The position numbers and the translations under genes are program-made. From JAEKNW01 sp963677815 (GTDB lineage: Bacteria; Cloacimonadota; Cloacimonadia; Cloacimonadales; JAFGVF01), in the NCBI GenBank assembly GCA_963677815.1, contig OY782499.1:372001-436000 (forward strand): a stretch of DNA of 64,000 nucleotides. The letters are read 5' to 3'. This document shows, one piece after another, positions 8,680-19,800 of this stretch. Numbering within the stretch: the first letter of the stretch is position 1; every line of letters begins with the position of its first letter. A model generated the notes under the pieces. The model saw only the letters and a list, made by a program, of their open reading frames with translations, was not told where the DNA came from and ran no database searches.

Positions 8680-9906
8680 TTAATTATCTTCGTTTAAAGC
8701 TTTACGGCTCTTAATAATTTTCTCAGTTTCAATAGCAATCATTAATTCTTCATTAGTTTGAACTTTAAGAACCTTTACTTTACTTTCTTCGGCAGTAATA
8801 TCTAAAGTCCCACCAACCCATTGATTATTGTTCTTTTTGTCAATTTTTACTCCAAGGTAATCCATATCTTCACATACTAATTCACGTAAAATAGGCATAT
8901 TTTCGCCAACTCCACCAGTGAAAACAATAGCATCAACACCATTCATTGCTGCAGCATAAGCTCCGATATATTTCTTAATTCTATAAGCATAGACATCATG
9001 AGCTCTGATAGCTCTATGATCATGGTCTTTTAAGATACCGTCTTCAATTGTTCTCATATCATTTGAAAGCTGAGAAAGACCTAGCATACCAGACTTCTTA
9101 TTAAGAAGGTTATTAACTTCACTAGCAGTCATATCCAAATTTTCTTGTAAGAAAACAGGGATAGCTGGATCTAAATCACCACAGCGAGTACCCATAACAA
9201 GACCTTCCAGTGGGGTTAAACCCATTGATGTATCTATAGAATCACCATTCTTTACAGCTGTAATTGAAGCACCGTTTCCTACATGACAAGTAATAATTTT
9301 TAAGTCAGTTACATCTTTTCCTAAAAATTCAGCTGCTTTTAATGCTACATATTTATGAGATGTTCCATGGAATCCATATCTTCTGATTTTATGTTCTACA
9401 TATAATTCATAAGGAATAGCGTAAAGATAGGCTTTTTCAGGCATTGTTTGATGGAAAGCAGTATCGAAAACGCCACATTGAGGTGTACCAGGAAGGTATT
9501 TATAAACAGCTTCAATTCCCTTGATATTAGCAGGATTATGAAGTGGAGCTAAACTTGTGCACTCTTTTAGAGCATGAACAACTGCATCATCAATATAAAC
9601 CGAACCTGAGAAGTATTCACCAGCATGAACAACTCTATGACCAACAGCATCAATTTCGGATGGTGAAGAAATACAACCCTTGTCTTTGTTTAACAATAAA
9701 TCAATAATATCTTTCAAACCTTGTTCATGGTTAACAATAACCATTTCTTTCTTTTTAAAAGTATGTCTTTCACTTTTATAAGTAAAAAGGGAAGTTTCAT
9801 CACCAATATTTTCAACAATACCTTCTGCTAAAAGTTGCTCATTTTCTTTGTTAATTAACTGATACTTGATTGATGAGCTACCACAATTTAAAACTAATAT
9901 CTTCAT
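8680..9906 (-). CDS. ackA: Acetate kinase
   Basis: 408 residues, full length for the family. Converts acetyl phosphate and ADP to acetate and ATP (cytoplasm), the last step of acetate fermentation. Visible ASKHA-fold signatures: the N-terminal phosphate motif VLNCGSSSIKYQL, the substrate segment VGHRVVHAGE, RRYGFHGTSHKYV, HVGNGASI, MGTRCGDLDP, and the adenosine loop FTGGVGEN. A GGAGA ribosome site precedes the ATG. It has its own terminator and is separated from the upstream envelope operon by another terminator, so it is likely monocistronic. No phosphotransacetylase gene is present in the window. A second kinase of the same fold, butyrate kinase, lies at 61062-62141. Confidence 0.97.
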   Translation of the reverse strand: MKILVLNCGSSSIKYQLINKENEQLLAEGIVENIGDETSLFTYKSERHTFKKKEMVIVNHEQGLKDIIDLLLNKDKGCISSPSEIDAVGHRVVHAGEYFSGSVYIDDAVVHALKECTSLAPLHNPANIKGIEAVYKYLPGTPQCGVFDTAFHQTMPEKAYLYAIPYELYVEHKIRRYGFHGTSHKYVALKAAEFLGKDVTDLKIITCHVGNGASITAVKNGDSIDTSMGLTPLEGLVMGTRCGDLDPAIPVFLQENLDMTASEVNNLLNKKSGMLGLSQLSNDMRTIEDGILKDHDHRAIRAHDVYAYRIKKYIGAYAAAMNGVDAIVFTGGVGENMPILRELVCEDMDYLGVKIDKKNNNQWVGGTLDITAEESKVKVLKVQTNEELMIAIETEKIIKSRKALNEDN

Positions 9907-9999
9907 TCTTTCTCCTATTCTAACAATTATAATAATTACCTGAGAACAGGATTTAAAATATTGCTATAGTGTCAAATAAAAATTTCTTCTTATAAACAA

Positions 10000-10030
10000 A
10001 AAAAAGAGTAAGACAATCTTACTCTTTTAT
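10000..10030 (-). terminator. Rho-independent terminator of the ExbB/ExbD/TonB-like operon
   Basis: Perfect 12-bp inverted repeat AAAAGAGTAAGA / TCTTACTCTTTT (10002-10013 and 10017-10028) with a 3-base loop. Read on the minus strand it is followed by a T run. It starts about 15 bases after the stop of the last operon gene. Confidence 0.9.
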
Positions 10031-10045
10031 ATTTATCGTAGTCAA

Positions 10046-11518
10046 CTATTCAAATCTTTGACTAATTTCTATTTGATAATTGCCAATATTTCGATAAGTT
10101 TTACCCTCTATCAGTTTAGCTAGTCTATTAATAAAGTCTTTATCATTAATAGAACCTTGTCCTCTAATGATAGCCTTAACAATCTTATCATTTTTAAAGA
10201 TAAGTTTGAATACTAGTTTACCTCTGATAGTTTTACGTAATTTATACCTATCAAATTCTTGAGTAATACGAGGGAGTAAGGCGTTTGAGAACCATTCTCG
10301 CACTTGAGTTTCTTTCTGACTATCAGTAAGATTGATTACTTCACGCTCGACAACATCGATTTTACCTTCTTTTAAGTCAGTTCCTTCAATATCTTTAGAA
10401 CCAATTGTTTCTACTGGAGCATTACCATCACCTAAGTTACTAGCTAATTTACCTAGATCTGTAGTTCCATCGGAGCTAATTCTAGCAGTTTTCCTTCCGC
10501 GGATTTCTCTACTAGTAACACCGCCTTCAGCAACAGCTGTTGAACCGATTTCTTTACCTCTATTTAGTGTGGCAGCAATAGCACCATAGTTAGATTCTGT
10601 ATCAACTTCAACATCAAATGATGAAGCTGCTCTTGATCCACCTCTTAAGCCTCTGACTCTACTTCTAACTGCCAAAGCTGTACCAGTTCCACCTTGTTGT
10701 CCACTACCCGCGTTATTAGCAACATTTTTGTATCTATCAGTAGATGAAGAACGATTAGCTTGTCTTCTAGCAGCAATACGATTTTCAATTTCTTGCTTTT
10801 GAGCTGCTCTTTCTTGAGCTTCTTGCTGAGCTTTAGCTTCAGCTTCTCCTTCACCCTCTTCAGTTACAACTTCTTCTTCCTCAAAGAAAGTAACTTCTTC
10901 TTCAGGTAATTCTACTGAAGCTGAAACTTGCATACTGACCATGGTATTTTCTTCAACCCTATCAAAGATATTCTTTTCTCTAGGTGGTGTGTATGTCCAA
11001 CCTACTATCGAAGCGAATATTATGATAAATAAGATAACAGACACAATGGTGAATCTTGTAACTTTCTGTTGAGTGGAGATAGCTGGCCACTTATTCAATA
11101 GAGCAATTAACTTCTTTTCTTCTTGAGTTAAGGCAGCTGGTTTTGGAATTGCAAAGAAAGCAATTGTAGTATTTTCATCTAAAATTACTTCACCTTGATA
11201 TTCTTCACTCAAATATAAGCGTTCATTCTTAAGAATACCTAATGATTTAAGTTCATCTGCAGATAATTCCTTATCTCCTTTTTTTACTCGAATAGAGAAT
11301 GATTTTAATAGATTAAAATAATATTTACCATTATCGTTAATTATTAAATCATGTTTTTTAGGAAATGAAGGATTATAAACCTGCCATAACAAACTTGGGT
11401 CAGAACCGACAGTTAACTTCTTACCTATTTGGAAATGTTTATTTGGAGCACCTTCAGAAAAGGCAACCGAAAAAACTTTCCCTTTGTATATATACTTAAC
11501 TAAAAATCTTTTATTCAT
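10046..11518 (-). CDS. FHA-like / transmembrane / TonB-like (AgmX-type) protein
   Basis: 490 residues. Residues 1-125 form a cytoplasmic FHA-like beta domain (KKLTVGSDPSLLW, KHDLII, YYFNLL). One membrane helix (about 155-175) follows, then a Glu/Ala/Gln-rich coiled segment (about 205-255), a Ser/Gly/Arg-rich linker, and a C-terminal TonB/AgmX-type domain (about 405-490; VREWFSNALLPRITQEFDRY, KLVFKLIF, GNYQIEISQRF). The order matches AgmX-like partners of ExbB/ExbD motors, so I infer it transmits proton-motive-force energy across the periplasm. Its ATG overlaps the stop of the preceding ExbD gene (TAATG), indicating coupled translation. It is last in the operon. The FHA call is by pattern only and phosphopeptide binding is not established. 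Confidence 0.75.
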   Translation of the reverse strand: MNKRFLVKYIYKGKVFSVAFSEGAPNKHFQIGKKLTVGSDPSLLWQVYNPSFPKKHDLIINDNGKYYFNLLKSFSIRVKKGDKELSADELKSLGILKNERLYLSEEYQGEVILDENTTIAFFAIPKPAALTQEEKKLIALLNKWPAISTQQKVTRFTIVSVILFIIIFASIVGWTYTPPREKNIFDRVEENTMVSMQVSASVELPEEEVTFFEEEEVVTEEGEGEAEAKAQQEAQERAAQKQEIENRIAARRQANRSSSTDRYKNVANNAGSGQQGGTGTALAVRSRVRGLRGGSRAASSFDVEVDTESNYGAIAATLNRGKEIGSTAVAEGGVTSREIRGRKTARISSDGTTDLGKLASNLGDGNAPVETIGSKDIEGTDLKEGKIDVVEREVINLTDSQKETQVREWFSNALLPRITQEFDRYKLRKTIRGKLVFKLIFKNDKIVKAIIRGQGSINDKDFINRLAKLIEGKTYRNIGNYQIEISQRFE

Positions 11519-12114
11519 TAGAGACCCCCTAAACCATAGGCTGCGAGAAGTCTATAATAATCATCTGTTTCTCTTTTAACAAAGTCTGTAGCAAAATAAA
11601 GCTTAAACTCTTTTGATTTTGAGAGAATGGAAACGGCAGAATTTTCATCATTCCAGATATCAATAAGCATAGACTTAATTGTATTAATATACTTGAATGG
11701 TGTATTCCTGTGAGCTTTTACCCTTACAACCACTGGAGTAGTACCAACATTATCACCTAGAATTGAATGAATGGTAGCATCTAAAGCTTTAGTTTTAGCT
11801 ATCATTACTTCTTCTGAGGTATTATTGATATCTTCTAGCTTGGCAATGGGTATTTGCTCTGTTGAGTTCTCACTCTTATAAGTTATTACACCTGAATCTC
11901 TTCCAGTATAACTTACATTAAGAGATATAATTTTACTATTATCATCTATTTGCTCTTCAAAAAGTGCCTTTTCAAGTTCTACCCCTTCTGGGACTAAATC
12001 AGGGTCAGATGAAACATTGACCATAACAAACAATAGCAAAATTGTTAAAATATCAATCAAAGAAGTAATACTCATTTGCGTAGTTTTTTGTGTTCTGTGT
12101 GCTACTGGGCTCAT
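11518..12114 (-). CDS. ExbD/TolR-family protein (with canonical Asp)
   Basis: 198 residues. A short cytoplasmic tail is followed by one membrane helix (about 17-36, SITSLIDILTILLLFVMVNV) and a periplasmic domain with ExbD-like spacing. Asp21 in LIDILTILL aligns with the proton-carrying Asp of ExbD/TolR. It follows a second ExbD-type gene by 11 bases and overlaps the TonB-like gene by one base. In known systems an ExbD dimer sits in an ExbB pentamer and couples proton flow to envelope work. The periplasmic part is longer than classical ExbD (about 140 residues). Confidence 0.88.
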   Translation of the reverse strand: MSPVAHRTQKTTQMSITSLIDILTILLLFVMVNVSSDPDLVPEGVELEKALFEEQIDDNSKIISLNVSYTGRDSGVITYKSENSTEQIPIAKLEDINNTSEEVMIAKTKALDATIHSILGDNVGTTPVVVRVKAHRNTPFKYINTIKSMLIDIWNDENSAVSILSKSKEFKLYFATDFVKRETDDYYRLLAAYGLGGL

Positions 12115-12125
12115 AGTTTACTTCC

Positions 12126-12701
12126 TTATTCTATTTCACCGATCATAATATCGGTAAAGTTCATTTTTTTACACAAGTCCATTGTTTTAACAAAAACGCC
12201 AAACTTAACATAGTCTTTGGGAATAACGATAATAGGCAAAGTTTTATCGCTATCTTCATCAGAGGTTTGAGAATCACCAAATTTATCTTCCAACATAACA
12301 GTTTTATAGGTTTCTAAAGCTTTAGATAATTTATCAAGTTCAGTTGATTTAATCACAGCCGTAGTATCTGGTTTACCGTTTTTGTTAAAGACAAAAAACT
12401 CTCCAGTGTCATCTACATTAATTATTAATTCTAATTTATTAATTCTGGCTTCTTTTGGCTTTTCTTTCTTTTCTGCAGATGAACTTGAGCCACCTGAAGC
12501 ATTTGGATTTGTTAAATCCAAAGAAATATAAGCAATAGAAACCATCACAACCATACTCAAGAGCATTGGAATTAATGTAACAAACAAGTTCATAATAGGA
12601 ACTAAGTCAACTTCTTGATGACCTGTACTTCTATTGGCGTTTCTCCCCTGTGAAGGACTGTAAATTTTATTTTTCTTTCCAACAGCAGGATTAATTCTCA
12701 T
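12126..12701 (-). CDS. ExbD/TolR-family paralog lacking the conserved Asp
   Basis: 191 residues. A basic N-terminal tail (residues 1-30) is followed by HQEVDLVPIMNLFVTLIPML, one membrane helix (about 35-58) and a periplasmic domain starting with a Ser/Gly linker. The motif position that is Asp in ExbD (usually LID) is Asn38 here (IMN), so this subunit probably cannot carry the proton itself. It starts 4 bases after the ExbB stop. With the neighbouring canonical ExbD it may form a heterodimer; that is inference. The periplasmic end has weak ExbD similarity (VIPKDYVKFGVFVKTMDLCK). Confidence 0.85.
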   Translation of the reverse strand: MRINPAVGKKNKIYSPSQGRNANRSTGHQEVDLVPIMNLFVTLIPMLLSMVVMVSIAYISLDLTNPNASGGSSSSAEKKEKPKEARINKLELIINVDDTGEFFVFNKNGKPDTTAVIKSTELDKLSKALETYKTVMLEDKFGDSQTSDEDSDKTLPIIVIPKDYVKFGVFVKTMDLCKKMNFTDIMIGEIE

Positions 12702-12705
12702 GGTA

Positions 12706-13527
12706 CTAGTCCTGTACTTGGTTATTAATCACATTCATTATTTTAACACTGTTAGCATCTAATTCATTAATAATCTTCTCAGCTCTTGTACTTAAGAAAC
12801 CTTTAATAAATTGAATAGCGATAGCACCAATAAGACCTAAAGCAGTTGTACCCATCGCTTGTTTAATACCACCCATAAGAACTTCAGTTTCTGAAATACC
12901 AGAGAAAGCCTGAATAAGACCCATAATTGTACCAAGAAGTCCTAAGTAAGTAGATGATTGAGCAAGAAGATCAAACCAATGTAAACCTCTGTCAATTTCT
13001 GGAATGGTTTGGTAAGCTGCTTCATTAAAAGCATTTTGCACTTCTTCTTTTAAGCTATCACCTGTTTTACCTGAATTTTTAGCATCTTGATAAGCAAGTA
13101 AACCAATACGATAAATCTGCCCCATTGTTGTTCTTTGAACTAAAGTTGCAGCAGATATTGCTTCTTTTAAACTACCTGATTTAACTAATCCCTTAATTTT
13201 CAAATGGAATTTACTACTATCGATTTTTTCTTTAATCATTAATTGATAGTAACGAATTATTGCATAAAATACTGAAATTAAGAAAATTGCTAAAATAACC
13301 CAAGCGAAAATTCCAGATTCAGCGAAAACTCTAATTAAGTTAGTTGGTCCAAGTGTAGCAATCCAGCTATTAGATTCTTCTTCAACCTCTGAAGCTATAG
13401 CTTCAGTCTCACTACTTTCTTGAGTAATTTGATTTTCATTACCAGTTGCATTCCCATTATCTTGCGCATAAAGGAAGCCAAAACAAACAACTAAAAGTAA
13501 CATCACTACTAATGCATTCTTTCTCAT
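12706..13527 (-). CDS. MotA/TolQ/ExbB proton channel family protein
   Basis: 273 residues. It starts with a signal-peptide-like segment (MRKNALVVMLLLVVCFGFLYAQ), then an acidic Ser/Glu-rich stretch, TM1 (about 72-92), a cytoplasmic loop, and the two conserved helices STYLGLLGTIMGLIQAF and MGTTALGLIGAIAIQFIKG, the ExbB/TolQ pore signature. It provides the proton channel for the two following ExbD-type proteins. An N-terminal extension with a leader is known in some FCB and proteobacterial ExbB variants. It is preceded by a small exported protein gene 27 bases away, all in one minus-strand operon. Confidence 0.92.
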   Translation of the reverse strand: MRKNALVVMLLLVVCFGFLYAQDNGNATGNENQITQESSETEAIASEVEEESNSWIATLGPTNLIRVFAESGIFAWVILAIFLISVFYAIIRYYQLMIKEKIDSSKFHLKIKGLVKSGSLKEAISAATLVQRTTMGQIYRIGLLAYQDAKNSGKTGDSLKEEVQNAFNEAAYQTIPEIDRGLHWFDLLAQSSTYLGLLGTIMGLIQAFSGISETEVLMGGIKQAMGTTALGLIGAIAIQFIKGFLSTRAEKIINELDANSVKIMNVINNQVQD

Positions 13528-13554
13528 ACGATCTCCTATTTTGTTATTAAAACT

Positions 13555-13827
13555 TTAATATAAAACTCTATTTGATTTTAATAGTTTATCCATTATGTAT
13601 GTTTTGAAGATAAATTCTTCATCAGTTGATAATCTACTACGTGTGATATCAATTTCAGGTAATCCTGAGCCAAATCTAGTAACTTGCTTTATTTCAATAG
13701 CGTCATAGACTGTCTCTACATTTCCTTCAATATCTACAGCATTAGCTTCATCTTGATTGCCTTGAGCAAAGCCAAGGTTCAGACTTGTAATAACAATAAA
13801 AGCTAAGATTAACAATATTTTTTTCAT
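13555..13827 (-). CDS. Small exported protein of unknown function
   Basis: 90 residues. A clear signal peptide (MKKILLILAFIVITSLNLGFAQ) leaves about 68 mature residues. No family recognised. The mature part contains VYDAIEIKQVTRFGSGLPEI and a C-terminal helix-like KTYIMDKLLKSNRVLY. It lies 2 bases after the giant TPR gene and 27 bases before exbB, with a ribosome site (GGAGA), so it is a real operon member and probably a periplasmic partner of the motor. Confidence 0.75.
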   Translation of the reverse strand: MKKILLILAFIVITSLNLGFAQGNQDEANAVDIEGNVETVYDAIEIKQVTRFGSGLPEIDITRSRLSTDEEFIFKTYIMDKLLKSNRVLY

Positions 13828-13829
13828 AT

Positions 13830-16800
13830 TTATCTCCTTTCATTTAATGTACGAATCTGTAAATCAATCAATAATCCATTTTCTTGTCTTGGACTAAATA
13901 CTTGGAATATAATAGTATTCTTTCCTTGAACAAAATAATCTGAACTGATTTCTAGAACTGGAGCATCAGGAGGAGCAAAGAAAGAATACTCTTCAAAGCC
14001 TACTTGTTCTCCGTTAAGATAAATATTTACAGTTTCCTCAGCTAAGAAATATAACATGGAGTCAATGACTTTTCCTGTTACATCAAATTCTTTTACGAAA
14101 TACTTAACAGTTGGTTGATCTTCTTGTTTATTCTCTTCTTCAATAATCAAAGTATCTGCAACTGCAGCTATTTCAAGTGAATCAATATCTGAGTTAGCAA
14201 TCATAAGAGTATCAGACATTGTAATATCCAATAATGTATCTTGGATTGTTAGATTGGTGATCTTTGTTGAACTATCAACATCATCTAAATTTTCAGTACT
14301 TTCTACCTGGTTACCAAACCAAATTGGTACAGCTACTGAGTTTTTGAAAGCATCCAATTGATAGTAATCTTCAGTTATGGTACCATAACTTACTTGTCCC
14401 CAATTAGGGTCATCAATTGATAAGCTTTGTAAAGAATCAGCACCTAACCATGTATTATCTGTAACTAAATTAGTTTTAATAGCATTATTATGAATAAATA
14501 ATTTCTCTTTATCATAAATCATAGCAAAGTTAAAACCAATATTTACGTCTTCATAAGACTTATTTATGATTTCCCAAGAAATTGTGTTTACTCCTTTTTG
14601 ATAATTCAAGGAAGCAAGATTATTATCATTGGCTAAACCTCTATATAGAAATGGAAAAGCTGAGAGAGAATCTTCAATTACTCCATCAGGTAAATAGGAA
14701 TCATCAAAATTGATTTCTTTATCATTAGCTTTGAAGGTAAACTTGATTTGTTCATTAGCCCAAAAATCACCTTCGTCTACAAATCTTAAACGTGCAGCTA
14801 GAGGAAGGATCGGACATTCAATGTTAGTTTCAATAATTAATGAATCTCCAGCAGGAATAGAATACATCATAAAATCTCTATAACCGTCATTAACAAGTGT
14901 TTCTGTAATGGCAGAGAAATCTTTTCGCATTGAAGACATAAAGGCAAGTTCAAGTTCATCTTTTGGAACTACTTCAGATACACCAAGTTTTTGCAAGTAG
15001 GCTACAACCTCATCTGAATGTGGAGGTTGATTTGTTATACCATCAATATAGTTTTCATAAATTGACTTTGCATAACCTAAACTTATTGAGTCAAATTCAA
15101 ATGAGTAAGCATCTCTGACAGCATATATTTCATCTTCATAAGCATAAATAATTTCATCTTGTTCATCATAAGATAAGTCAGTTCTGGCAAAAATAATATT
15201 TTGATAGTTTATATACTGTCCATTAGGTAAATCTAAATATTTTGTAATTTGATTATAGACTATGTCACCTGCATACTTTGAGATCTTGAACTTAGCGTAA
15301 TCCAAGTCATATATTTTAAGTTTAATTTCCTCAGCGGATAACAAATCACTGTCTAAAACTCTTTGAGCATCAGCATCAATGAGTTCAAATTGCTTTTTAA
15401 CTAAAGCTACAAAATTATTAATTCTTTTGTTTTCTCCGTATAAATGAGAGTTCCATGTTGTAGCATTATTAACTCTTACCCTAGTATCATCATCAATTGG
15501 AACTTCGATGAATGCCATAAACTTATTATAGCGTTGATCTAAATCAGCCAAAAAGGCTTTCTTTTCCTGTTCTCTTTCATAATCCAAAGTATATTTTTCA
15601 TATCTTTCTAATGACGAAGGGATAAGAATAGTCTCAGCTGGGATACCATTGGCTGTGAAAACGTCAGCCTTTTCTTTAAAAATTTCTATTTGAGCCAACA
15701 TCTCAGTCCAATTTCTTCTTCTGTAAGCTTGTTTTATAAGGTCATCAACAGGTGATAACTGTTCAATAGCATACTTAGGATATCTTGCAGTTTCATTATC
15801 AGTAGCATACAAGATCTTAATGTATTCAAGATAATTATCTTCATCTCCTAAATCTTCATATAATTGGCAGATTAGATTAAGGACATACAGTCTTTCATAA
15901 TCAGGGAATTTTCTATTGAAAGCAATCCACTCTTGAGCTTGTTGGTCCTTTGAAAGTGTTCTACACTTCATTTCTATTGCTTTGAAATAATAATCTTCAG
16001 CACTTAGACTTAAAGCAGAGATATCTAATTTCTCTCCATCCTGACTAGCTCTTTCATAGATTTCTAACATCTTTTCCGATGCTAGCATAGGATCATAAGT
16101 AGTAGCTGTAGAGTCCTCAACCACTTTTAACCTGCTAATCAAGATAGCAAAAGTTTGTTGGTCATTAGGGAATCTATCCATAAAGATGTTTTCAATTTCT
16201 AGAGTTTTTTCTTTGTTTCCTAATGAATCTGATATAGTTATAGCAGCACCATAGTTATTCCAAGCATCTTCCACAGAATCGACTTTGTTACCTTCTGAAA
16301 TCAACCTAGCAATAGCAGTATCATAGTCACCACCGGCTGCATAAGATGCAATAGCATTTCTTCTCAATTCTTCCTTAGTAGCATCATCAACAACTGATGA
16401 GTTAAGGATAATTTCCATCTCTTTAGCAGCCTTGACCTTATCTTCTTGACTTCCACTAGATTGTAATTGACTAATCTTATCTGTTCTGTTGTTATAAATA
16501 GCTTTTTCATATTCGAGCTTCTTTTCTTCATCAACAAATTCTTTAGCCTTTGCATAGTATTCTATTGATGTATCAATATCTCCATCAGCTTTATAAATAT
16601 CAGCTAAGTTTTTAAAAATACTCTCTTTATATTCATCAGATATATCTAAATCATTACAGGCTAAGAAGTCTGCTTTAGCTCCTTCATTATCTCCCATCCT
16701 ATATTTAGTTAAACCTCTATAATAAAGAAGTCTATAAATTATCTCATCCTTGCCAACAATCTGAGAATTTTCTAAATAATCATAGAATCTATTAGCAATT

Positions 16801-19800
16801 GTTATATACTGATTTCTTCTTTGGGATTTAATGTCATCAATTTCTTGTGGGCTATAGCTTAAAGTATCAAAACTTGTAGTATCTGTAATGACAGAAATAT
16901 TATATGACCAGCTATAAGCATTTTGCTCTAAATCGCTTCTTATGTTCGTTTCAGGATTTCTATCAATAAAGCTATAAACCTTTTCAATACCATAGCCATA
17001 AGCTGTTGTATCTTGTTCTATTCCAACATACTTAACAATTGCACTTATTGTATTGGTATCATATATTTTTAGTCTTTCACTTCTAATTTCTTCGTCAAAG
17101 CCTACATAATTTGCATACATTTCAGTTGCATCTGCGAATCTTCTCACATTTTCCATAGTAGGATTTGCATCTAATTCTTTATATAAACTTGGAATAATAA
17201 AATCATCTAAACCCTTTTGGACTACTTTTACATAAGGAGTTAAGTCATTTGTCTTATTGTATTCATACCAATCAGACCCGTATCCATATCTTTCAATAGC
17301 TCTACGATATTCTTGCTCACCTCTAATATCTAAGGAGTCTCCTATTTCAACTGAATAGCTTCCCATCACAGTGATGATGGAATCAGTATAAACTGGATTT
17401 GTTATAGCATATAAATCTATATTAGATTTAGCTTTATATAATTTTATTATATTTTCATATTCATCAAAAATTCTTTTCTTTGTAAGAAGTTTTTGGAAAA
17501 CATTATCAGCTGTTTCAGTGTCAAAAAGAGTATAAAGAGAATTCTGGACATAATCATAAGATCTTAATTCAGAATCTTGAACAAAATCAAGTTCATTTAA
17601 AGAATAGACCATAATATCTTCTGCAGAACTATATTTATTACTTTGATATTCAGTGAAAAGATCTTTATTGGCTAACAATAATTCTAAGTCAGTAATAGCT
17701 GCTCTATAATCAAGAATAGACATCTTATACCAAGCTCTTTGGAATAAAGCTTCATACTTTTGATTTTGGTCACCTAAAACATATATTTGGTCATATATTT
17801 TTATTGATAGTCCTATAAATTTTTCTGGATTATCAGCATCGACAGCTATATCAAAATAAAGCTTAGCAAGACGAAGCATAGCTTCTATTTGATACTTGCT
17901 ATTAAAATCTTTTGTAAGCTCAATATAATTATTAATAACTTCTTTATATTTTGCCACTGATTTAGTAACTTCAGCAGGTCTAGGTTCTGAAAAGTATCTA
18001 TCATCTTTCATTTTCTCTTCACGTAAATTAGCAATTTGTAAATCAAGTATTTGATTCTTATAATAAGCAAGATTATAGATTATTACATCCTTTTGAGGAT
18101 AATCTGGCTTTAATTCTAGAACTTTACTGTAATTATTATAGATTAGATTATAATTATTGCTATAAATAATGGTTGCAATTTCTGCCATATTAAAATACAA
18201 CTTGTAATTATTTTCAAAATCTTTGTTTCTGAAGATGAAGTTACTACTTCTATCATAAATTCGCTTGTACTGTCCTTCATAGTTTGCATATTCTGCTTCA
18301 GTTAAAGCAATCAAATCCTTATCTGCTTGTTCTAACCTAGCTCGATAGTCTTCATTCAATTTACGATAGTCTAAATCTAGGGATATGAAATCAACATAAG
18401 TTTGTTGTTGGTTTTTTATTTGATTAAACTTATTAAAAGAATTTGTGTAAACAGCTATTTTACTATCTAAGTCCTTGAACTTATCCTTAACTTCATCTTC
18501 TGCTTTATCAGCAACAGTTTCATAATAAGTATCAATTACTCTTTTTCTTTGAGCCTCTAATTTCCCCTCTTCAGCTAAGAACTCATCTACTTTTTGGTCA
18601 GCTAATTCTTGTTTCTCTGATAGATTAGGGAATTCAGCTAAATCGAACTTTGCTTTTACTTTGATTTCGTCTAAGTTTTCTTGTTCATCAGCAAGTAATT
18701 GACGTAATTCAGCATTCTTTTGAGGATATGCTCTTGTTTTTTCGACTATACTCGCAAGATTAACAATATATTTCTTCTTTAAATAGAGTTGATTAGCATA
18801 CCAGTAAGCTCTTAAAAATTGGTCATCATTTGGTGTTTCAATTTCACTTAAAAGCTCTTCTGTAATATCTAAAAGATAACCCTCTTCTTTATCTGCTCTA
18901 TCGCGGTTAGCGATTTCTATCAACTCATCTTTTGGTCTGTTACGATATTTATCAATTAAGTCTAATTCAATAAAATAAGACTCTGTTCTTTCGATAAAAT
19001 TTAACTCAAGAGTTTTAATCAATTGATTTGATCTGGCATCTAAGAATGATATTTTCTCATCAAGAACAAGCTGATTAGCTAGAATTTCTTCTTCTTTAGC
19101 TGTTATTTGTTCTTTTAAGATAGTTTTCCTGGATTCTTCTGTTTCCATAAGAAGATTATTCCTGAGAGTTTTGATCTCATTCATAAGATTTCTATTCTTT
19201 AAAAGACTATTAAAATAATCATCAATTCTAGCTTGATAAGCTGTCATCAGACTATTAGCAGATTCTCCATTAGTTAATTCTTGATCTATAAGAATTAAAT
19301 TATACAGAGTTTGAACGTAAAAGTCATTTGCTTGTTTTGATTCAAGAACACGTTCAAAAATTAGTTTAGCTTTTTCTAAATTTCCAACTTGTCTATGGGC
19401 AATACCTATTTCATAAAGGACTTCTCCTGTATGCTCAGTATTTAATCTATTATAATCTTGATAGTACTTAATAGCAGTGTCAGGATCACCATAATGAGAG
19501 AATAATCTTGCGATTGAAAGGAGAACAAAATCATAATATGGTGTTTCTGGGCCAAAGTTATTTTGTAAGACATCAAAAATAGCTGTAGCTTCTTCTATAC
19601 GACCTTCAGCTAAAGAAATAAGAGCTAAAGTAGCTGTAGATCTAAGCGTATAATCATTGTCAATAGCTGCAGCTTCAAGATATTGTTGGGCATCTGTATA
19701 TCTTTCAAGATTATAAAGAGCTTGTCCGTATCTAAAGTTTTGTGAAGCAAGTTCAAACTCGGGATATTGATCAACAAGATTAACATATTCTTGATACTTA

